Of a stretch of DNA of 64,000 bases, positions 58,460-64,000 are shown piece by piece. The notes under the pieces are model-generated. The model searched no databases and was not told where the DNA came from. It was given only the letters and a program-made list of their open reading frames with translations. The position numbers and the translations under genes were made by a program. This DNA comes from Anastatus disparis (taxonomy: Eukaryota; Arthropoda; Insecta; Hymenoptera; Eupelmidae): contig JAFFSR010000249.1 of the NCBI GenBank assembly GCA_017163975.1, forward strand, positions 7,774,001 to 7,838,000, read 5' to 3'. The first letter of the stretch is position 1; every line of letters starts with the position of its first letter.

Positions 58460-59085
58460 TTATAAGTTTCTACTTAGAAATTGTAAACATAGATGTCCAC
58501 ATTCGTAAGTATCATAATTTTGATATCTCTCATGATTATACTTAATATTCTTAACTTTGAGGTATTTCATAAGATCTGAGGGTGGTTGTAAGTCCCCAAA
58601 GCTATCAAAGTACACGACATCGTTGCCACGTTTGCGGTAAGCTACCCAATGTGTGCCTGGTCCGCTCTCATCATCCAGATTGATTATTGCCGATTCTCGG
58701 TAATGTGGTCCACCAGTTGACAGTGCGTTTCGCATGAAAACTCCACGGAAATATGGAATTTTCAAGATTCTAGCGTATTTCATTAAATCAACATCAGTTA
58801 GAGCCCGGTTAGGAAGTTTTACATTGAAGCTTTTTTTTTTTTATTTATACGTCCCCCTTTGTAGGGCTTCAAATGAATACCACAGCCTTTTTTGTGTGGT
58901 TTCAAATAAAGACCTTTACCAAGAGCAATAGCCTCCATTGTTTTGTTATGACGTTGACTTTCTTCAAGTTGTCGTTTCGCGGCGCTAGCATCGTTCACAG
59001 CTTTTGCTATACCAGCAGCGCCACCTGCTAATGCGCCCGTAGCACTAATGGTAAAACTAATACATTGCTTACTCTTATCACACAC
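58460..59085 (-). pseudogene. Adenovirus-type maturation protease with hydrophobic N-terminal part, frameshifted
   Basis: The protease domain (58783-58460 and open upstream to about 58830) shows the His in GPGTHWVAY, an Asp/Asn-type residue in VYFDSFGDL and the Cys in YECGHLCLQF, the catalytic order of the Ulp1/adenain family that cleaves capsid precursors. Upstream, 59085-58819 encodes ISFTISATGALAGGAAGIAK (hydrophobic, small residues) and ALGKGLYLKPHKKG. Other Polintons appear to carry both on one protein. Here an A-run at about 58838-58850 puts them in different frames. The N-terminus abuts the broken ATPase, so its start may be lost. Confidence 0.75.
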
Positions 59086-59086
59086 G

Positions 59087-59613
59087 TAAATGGATTGAAA
59101 TTTGAAAACGTCTACGTATATTAAAAATCGCTTTATCAGCCAAAGTACAAGTTTCTCGAGGAACTTCTAGAGCCGGTAAAGGGTATACAATATTTTCCAT
59201 TCAGTGAGCACGAAGCCGTAGTAGCCCCCTAAGACGTTCTTCCAAATTCCATAATGGTGTTTGACGATGTGGCTTGTGAAAAGCAAGACAATATAAGAGC
59301 ATTTTTCTGCATGGGTAGACATAAAAATGTAGATTGTTTCTATCTTTGTCAGTCTTATGCTCATGTACCTAAACATTTAGTTCGAGACAATGTAAATTTA
59401 CTGGTAATATTTAGACAAGATGATATGAATCTCAAGCACATATACAATGATCACGTGAATTCTGATATGTCATATATACAATTCAAGGACTTGTGTTTGT
59501 CATGTTGGGGGGATTGTAAATATGCATTTCTCACAATTGACAAAGAACGTGAGCTAAATGCTGGTCGTTATCGAAGAGGTTTTGACTGTTTTCTAATAAA
59601 TATAGGAAGTTGA
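59087..59613 (+). pseudogene. Packaging ATPase (FtsK/HerA type), N-terminal half missing
   Basis: The C-terminal half is clear: VFDDVACEKQDNIRAFFCMG (Walker B) from 59257, YLCQSYAHVPKHLVRDN and a polar sensor region. Upstream in the same frame GLKFENVYVY and PKYKFLEELLEPVKGI are present but interrupted by TAA at 59122-59124 and 59230-59232. The Walker A part is absent; the sequence runs directly into the minus-strand protease gene. The ATPase would pump DNA into capsids. This copy is dead, with a deletion or rearrangement at about 59060-59095. Confidence 0.82.
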
Positions 59614-59655
59614 GTACAGATCAAGTAGTACTCTGTAGAACCTTGAACAGTCAAC

Positions 59656-61758
59656 ATGGCGAATTTTCAACGTGAAAAAAATATTCTCCATCAGATGGTA
59701 AAATCTAGAGAGGCAATCAAGCGTAAACATAAGCTATTGAAGCAGGGCAAAGCCGATTTCGAAAAAGCTTTCAGTGAAACATTCAAACCTGTTGTTGATC
59801 CACTTGAAAAACTTGTAAACATATCTGAAATAAATAAAAAAAATTTTGAATCGAAAGATAAAACAGAGCATGATTTATCCGAAAATGAGCACTCCTCTGA
59901 AGATGGATACATTTCCAATGATAGGCGAATTGTAAATGAAAATGTTGACGATACAATTCGTCCGGCTGAAACAAGTTTTGAGACAGCTGCAGAAAGTGAA
60001 ACTGACGACGATGATGACGACGATGATGGAAGCGAAACGGATCCGCTTACCAATAAATATCTTTGGATGTTTCAAAAAAATCAAAAATCATATCTAGATA
60101 ATATCTATGGACCCTAGCGGAAAAAAAATGCAGAAAACAGTAAATATCCGAAAATATCAAAAGAAAACAGAAGAAAACTGATAAAAACTGCAGAAAACGG
60201 AAATTAACTGTTGAAAAATGTCGAGATTGAGACAAAGACAACAGTTATCTTCTGATTTCTTCTGATTTCTTCAGTTTTTATCAGTTTTTTGCAGTTATCT
60301 GCAATTATCGACAGTTTTATTCATTTTTCAACGTTTTTCTTCATTTATAAATGCAAATTGAAAAGTGAAGAAATCCGGAAAAAACTGAAGACAACTGTTA
60401 TATTCTGAAAATAACTGTTGAAAAGTGAAGAAAACTGAAGAAAACAGTTATATTCTGAAAATAACTGTTGAAAAGTGAAGAAATCTGAAGAAAACAGTTA
60501 TATTCTGAAAATAACTGTTGAAAAGTGAAGAAAACTCAAGAAAACAGCTATATTCTGAACAAAACTGTAAAAAAGTGAAGAAATCTGAAGAAAAAAGGTA
60601 ATAACTGTTTAAAAATAAAGTAAAATGAAGAAAATTGGAAAAAAAATATTTTTTTACGAAAAAAGTGAAGAAAACAGAAAATAACTGAATAAAACTGATA
60701 ACATCGGCAGAAAACGGAAGAAAACAGTTAATAACTGTTGAAAAATGAAGAAAAGTGAAGAAAATTTAAAAAAAAAAATATTTTCGTACATAAAAAGTGA
60801 AGAAAACAGAAGATAACCAAAGAAAACTGATAATATCGGCAAAAAACTAAAGAAAACAGTTGATAACAGTTGAAAAACGAAAAAAAGTGAAGAAAATTGA
60901 AAAAAAAAAAAATTTTCTTATATAAAAAGTGAAGAAAACAGAAAATAACTGAAGAAAACTGATAATATCGGCAGAAAACTGAAGAAAACAGTTGATAACT
61001 GTTAAAAAACGAAGAAAAATGAAGAAAATTAAAAAAAAATTTTCATTTTTATATAATAAGTGAAGAAAACAGAAGATAACTGAAGAAAACTGATAATATC
61101 GGCAGAAAACTGAAGAAAACAGTTGATAACTGTTGTCTTTGTCTCAATTCCGACATTTTTCTGCCGTTATCTTCTGTTATAAACTGTTGTCTTCAATTTT
61201 CTTCAGTTTTCTCCTTTTTTTTCCGCTAGGGGAGTTCGTAAAATGGGTAGTATGATGATGATTGGTGATTCACCAATAAATTTCGAGAAAGACCATGTGG
61301 TCGTACTTGACACGCAATATCCAAAAACTGTAGGCTTACGAGAATTATTGTTTCGAAAACAGCCAGATAAAAAACTTATTACCGAAGATGATTTGAGAAA
61401 TTATCGAAAAATTGTTGAAATAACGAATGCATATAGAAAGAATTATCAAGCTGATGGATCACTTCGTAAACTAAATAGTAACAAATTTAAAAATTATATT
61501 GCTCCATTTTTCGATAAATCTCCAGCTCGAAAGAGGAAATCGTTTAGTGGAAGGGGTCTCTTACCATGACACAAAATTGCTTACTACAAAATTGCTCGTA
61601 AAGGTACACAAATGGACTACGTGTACTGGGATGACCCCAATGAACTAGTTGATCGCTTACGGCTATTGGTGGCAGAGATAGAAGCTGGAAATCCAAGTCA
61701 TACTAATGAGATTCATTCGATAATCGAAGAACTCCGTGAGGCCAACATTATATATTGA
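59656..61758 (+). pseudogene. Polinton conserved protein, split by element H and one stop
   Basis: The first part (59656-60111) has a helical N-terminus (MVKSREAIKRKHKLLKQGK), an acidic run of eight Asp at about residues 117-124 and a Y-L-x-M motif near the end. Element H interrupts at 60112. The frame resumes at 61234 in phase, with MIGDSPINFEKDHVVVLDTQ and YPKTVGLRELLF, a TGA at 61567-61569, then MDYVYWDDPNELVDRLRLLV and a final stop at 61756-61758. The same arrangement occurs as one protein in many insect Mavericks; its role is unknown to me (perhaps a virion or scaffold protein). Confidence 0.72.
60112..61231. mobile_element. Palindromic element H (GAAGAAAACTG arms), 1120 bp
   Basis: The ends are CCCTAGCGGAAAAAAAATGC and (right) TTTTTTTTCCGCTAGGG, with GA at 60110-60111 and 61232-61233. 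The left three quarters are purine-rich, with repeats of GAAAACTGAAGAAAACAGTT and AACTGTTGAAAAGTGAAG. The right end is the inverse. The insertion plus duplication is 1122 bp, a multiple of three, so the host frame is kept on both sides. Ends match G (CAGCGGAAAAAA) closely. Confidence 0.92.
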
Positions 61759-61790
61759 AAAGCACTGCTATTTCTCTAGTCAGTCGCAAG

Positions 61791-62270
61791 ATGAGTGTTG
61801 ACGTGTTCGGACGACAATTACAGCAGGCTGGTGGTCAACAGGGATATCCAGGTGTTGGGTATAAAATTACTGAAGATGGACAGTATGATGTACAAAATAA
61901 GAGGTTATGCAATGTTGCCACACCTCAGCAATCGAATGATGCAGTTAATTTACAAACTTTACAAAGCATGGTTGCGTCTGAAGTTCGAAGCATATACGTA
62001 GCCACTAGAGACTTAAGAGAAAACCTCGATGCATTAGAATTAGAAATAAAAGAGTCAAGGGACGAATATGACGAGAAAATTAGAAAAAATTTCGATGTAA
62101 ATATTCAAGAATTTATTGATGAATACGAAGAGAAATTTAAAAAAGTTGATACAAACATCCATGAATTACATGAGTTAATTATTTATCTTGCCCACTCACT
62201 TCAAGATGCTAAAATCCTGCCAGATATTCGGGATATAAAACACAAATTGCAGGAATATAAGAATCATTAA
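61791..62270 (+). CDS. Fibre-like coiled-coil protein of the Polinton
   Basis: I choose the Met at 61791 (MSVDVFGRQLQQ), since upstream codons overlap the end of the previous gene. 159 residues. NKRLCNVATPQQSNDAVN at about residues 36-53 is the neck motif common in phage tail fibres and other trimeric fibres (I/L-x-N-V-x-x-P...D-A-V-N). A long charged heptad region follows (about 60-158), probably a coiled coil. It sits between the conserved 59656 gene and the integrase. Attachment-fibre role is inference from this motif and context. Confidence 0.6.
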   Translation: MSVDVFGRQLQQAGGQQGYPGVGYKITEDGQYDVQNKRLCNVATPQQSNDAVNLQTLQSMVASEVRSIYVATRDLRENLDALELEIKESRDEYDEKIRKNFDVNIQEFIDEYEEKFKKVDTNIHELHELIIYLAHSLQDAKILPDIRDIKHKLQEYKNH

Positions 62271-62280
62271 GTCTACAGCC

Positions 62281-63195
62281 ATGGAGCACGAAAGACTCGT
62301 AGAAGAGCTGCATAAGCCTGCTAGACGTAATTATCCACGTCGTAAATTTATAATGCGCGGTTTAGATGAGACCTGGCAAGCTGATCTGGTTGATATGCAG
62401 CCTTATGCTCGAGAGAATAGTGGTTATAAGTACTTGCTCACTGTCATTGATATATTCTCAAAGTATGCATGGGCTGTACCAATAAAACGTAAAACTGGTG
62501 AAGACGTTACTGCAGCAATGAAATCTGTGTTCCATGAAGGTCGCATACCAAAAAATCTGCATACCGATCGGGGTAAAGAATTTTACAACTCTTCATTCGA
62601 GAATCTCATGAAGCATCATGGTATTAATTTGTATTCTACATATAGTAATCTAAAAGCATCCATCTGTGAACGTTTTAATCGTACACTGAAGAATAAAATG
62701 TGGATACAATTTAGTTTACGTGGCAATTACAAGTGGCTTGATATTTTACCGAAATTACTTATAACATACAATAATAGTGTACATCGTACAACTAGAATGC
62801 GACCTAAGGATATTACACATGCAAATGAGGCTAAAGTTCTCAAAACATTTAAGTACAAATACCATATTCCTCAAAGACCAAAGTTCCAAATTGGTGATAA
62901 AGTACGAGTGAGCAAGATCAAGCAAGTATTTGAAAAGGGTTATACACCTAATTGGTCAACGGAAATATTTACCATAAGTCAAATAAAACTTACCAATCCT
63001 ATAACATATAAACTGAAAGATTATAAAGATCAGCCTATAGCAGGCGGTTTCTACGAACAAGAGTTACTTATGGCTAAATATCCTGATATCTATCTAGTGG
63101 AAAAAGTTTTGAAAAAACGAGGAAATCAGATTTATGTAAAATGGTTAGGGTTTGATAATTCACATAATAGTTGGATAAATAAATCAAATTTGTAG
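62281..63195 (+). CDS. Polinton integrase (rve core plus chromodomain)
   Basis: 304 codons, intact. The retroviral-type DDE core has QADLVDM (Asp about 35), HTDRGKEF (Asp about 99) and SICERFNRTLK (Glu about 134). An SH3-like part (PKFQIGDKVRVSK) follows, then a C-terminal chromodomain (YLVEKVLKKRGNQIYVKWLG with NSHNSWINKSNL). The N-terminal HHCC zinc finger is not obvious in this frame, and the start may be internal. The enzyme inserts the Polinton DNA into the chromosome; the chromodomain likely guides it to modified histones. It is convergent with the polymerase gene. Confidence 0.92.
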   Translation: MEHERLVEELHKPARRNYPRRKFIMRGLDETWQADLVDMQPYARENSGYKYLLTVIDIFSKYAWAVPIKRKTGEDVTAAMKSVFHEGRIPKNLHTDRGKEFYNSSFENLMKHHGINLYSTYSNLKASICERFNRTLKNKMWIQFSLRGNYKWLDILPKLLITYNNSVHRTTRMRPKDITHANEAKVLKTFKYKYHIPQRPKFQIGDKVRVSKIKQVFEKGYTPNWSTEIFTISQIKLTNPITYKLKDYKDQPIAGGFYEQELLMAKYPDIYLVEKVLKKRGNQIYVKWLGFDNSHNSWINKSNL

Positions 63196-63309
63196 CATTG
63201 AGAAATAAATGTACACATATAACATATATTAAAAGTGTTTTTTTTTTATTTATTCCTTAAATTTAAACAATATAATTTAAACAATTATTTTTAATATATT
63301 AAAATTAAT
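63196..63309. terminator. Convergent 3' ends with poly(A) signals
   Basis: The gap between the integrase and polymerase stops holds AATAAA-type signals for both directions (GAGAAATAAATG after the integrase; TTTATTCC/ATTTATTC for the other strand). Confidence 0.5.
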
Positions 63310-64000
63310 TTATTCTAGAATTGACTTTATTGTATAATGACCCCAAGGTAAGGTATCTGTCTTGTCATCTTCTATGTATCTTTTATCATCATCTGGGCTT
63401 AATGTTAATTTCGTCTCAAATTCGCTATACACTTTATGCTTGTGAGAGCGAATAGTACGTTGTGTTCTGTATTTTGTTGTATTCTTTCGTAGACACTCTA
63501 AATAATCATCGAATGTAATGGTTTTTTCAATCACCGAGCTTCTTATACCTTTAGCTTTTTTAACTTTGTCTTCACCATCTATTCGTATACTGTACATTTT
63601 ACTGCGTAGTCCAACAAATTCAGTCATTATGTGCCCATTACACTCATCTTTCATTAATCCAACGACTTTTTTGTTCACTTGTGGTATATTAAAAACATTA
63701 TTAGCCGGATAGTCAGACGTGTCAAAGTTTTGAATATCACGTTTCATAATTGCATAAATATCTCTATCACGAACTTCATATATCAAACTATCCGTATCTG
63801 TATAAAGCAATTTACATAGATCATCAAATTCTTTTTTCATATAACTGCAGTGAAAATCATATACTAATGTCTTGGATAAGTCAAGAATACAAAGTCCAAT
63901 ATATATATAGGTTTATTCATGTAAACTTCAGTTTTCCCCAATTGTACAGCAACAAGATTTTTATCCAGAATAGTTTGACCATGAAAATTTGGTTGAGCGA
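63310..64000 (-). pseudogene. Protein-primed DNA polymerase B, C-terminal part, frameshifted; continues off the window
   Basis: The clear frame 63840-63310 holds motif C (LLYTDTDSLIYEV) and the thumb region (GHIMTEFVGLRSKMYSIRID, ...GIRSSVIEKTITFDDYLECL). To the right, VQLGKTEVYMNKPIYI (about 63945-63905) belongs to the same protein but in a different frame, shifted at a TATATATATA run near 63900. So the copy is broken there, unless the run is a sequencing error. The enzyme replicates the element from a terminal protein. Confidence 0.9.

Larger units (their letters stand above)
53904..64000. mobile_element. Polinton/Maverick element, right part outside window
   Basis: Capsid, penton-like, adenovirus-type protease, packaging ATPase, integrase with chromodomain, and protein-primed DNA polymerase B lie together, the set that defines Polintons. 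Left genes (54172-59085) point left, middle genes (59100-63195) point right, and the polymerase points left from the right edge. I did not find the terminal inverted repeats. The left limit may be as far out as about 50200, because repeat units on either side of the Tc1-type element match. Several genes are broken, so this is a decayed copy. Confidence 0.9.

Noticed and set aside
59691..60084. Ser-rich and other minus-strand ORFs
   Set aside because: Shadows of the plus-strand Polinton gene; the Ser run is the complement of its Asp codons.

Overview
The window is eukaryotic, strongly AT-rich, and made almost entirely of mobile DNA. I see no ordinary host gene. The element families (copia LTR retrotransposons, Tc1/mariner, hAT/ZMYM1-like and Harbinger-like DNA transposons, a tRNA-derived SINE, a Polinton/Maverick) and the style of the Polinton proteins point to an arthropod, probably an insect. 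I cannot name the species.

Layout. 1-5713: decayed copia element whose integrase is split by a 1.6 kb palindromic element. 5714-7800: short direct and inverted repeats. 7801-20335: two inverted 1 kb arms enclosing a dead DDE transposase gene with a C-terminal SWIM zinc finger (12233-17689); that gene and its intron hold several nested palindromic elements. 21208-26325: minus-strand remains of a ZMYM1/DUF4371 hAT-like gene with inserted MITEs. 26990-39528: a 3.6 kb foldback element carrying a 7.8 kb copia element (29027-36787, 5-bp target duplication ATTCA) and another palindromic element. 40127-40488: a complete SINE with a 16-bp target duplication. 41309-44168: three elements nested one inside another, each with clean target duplications. 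44257-46575: six monomers of a 385-bp satellite. 46621-50183: a SINE split by a 3.45 kb palindromic element that itself holds another. 50945-53903: Tc1/mariner element with DD41D spacing. About 54000 to the right edge: a Polinton with capsid, protease, packaging ATPase, integrase and DNA polymerase B genes, several of them broken.

Two things stand out. First, at least ten palindromic elements (here A, B1-B3, C, D, E, F, F2, G, H) have ends of the form CCC...GGG followed inward by an A-rich stretch. Wherever both flanks can be read they make a 2-bp target duplication of no fixed sequence (TT, TA, TC, AA, AT, GA). Their arms are built from one short motif repeated many times, and the motif differs from element to element (AGCT, TCAGGTGA, TGACGTCA, CCACGTGG, or AACTG-type A-rich units). 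Elements C and E share a homologous central core and similar ends but have unrelated arm motifs. I do not recognise this as a described superfamily.

Second, the Polinton carries an intact 62-codon gene (55009-55197) that looks like a minimal PPP1R15/GADD34-type domain: a PP1-docking motif followed by the spacing of the eIF2alpha-phosphatase targeting segment. Some animal DNA viruses encode small proteins of this type to reverse host translational shut-off. I do not know of one reported from a Polinton.

The Polinton genes would together make a virion: double jelly-roll capsid, penton-like protein, adenovirus-type protease, packaging ATPase and a fibre-like coiled-coil protein, with a retroviral-type integrase and protein-primed DNA polymerase for genome insertion and copying. 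In this copy the penton, protease, ATPase, the 59656-61758 gene and the polymerase are damaged. The integrase, the major capsid candidate and several small genes remain open.
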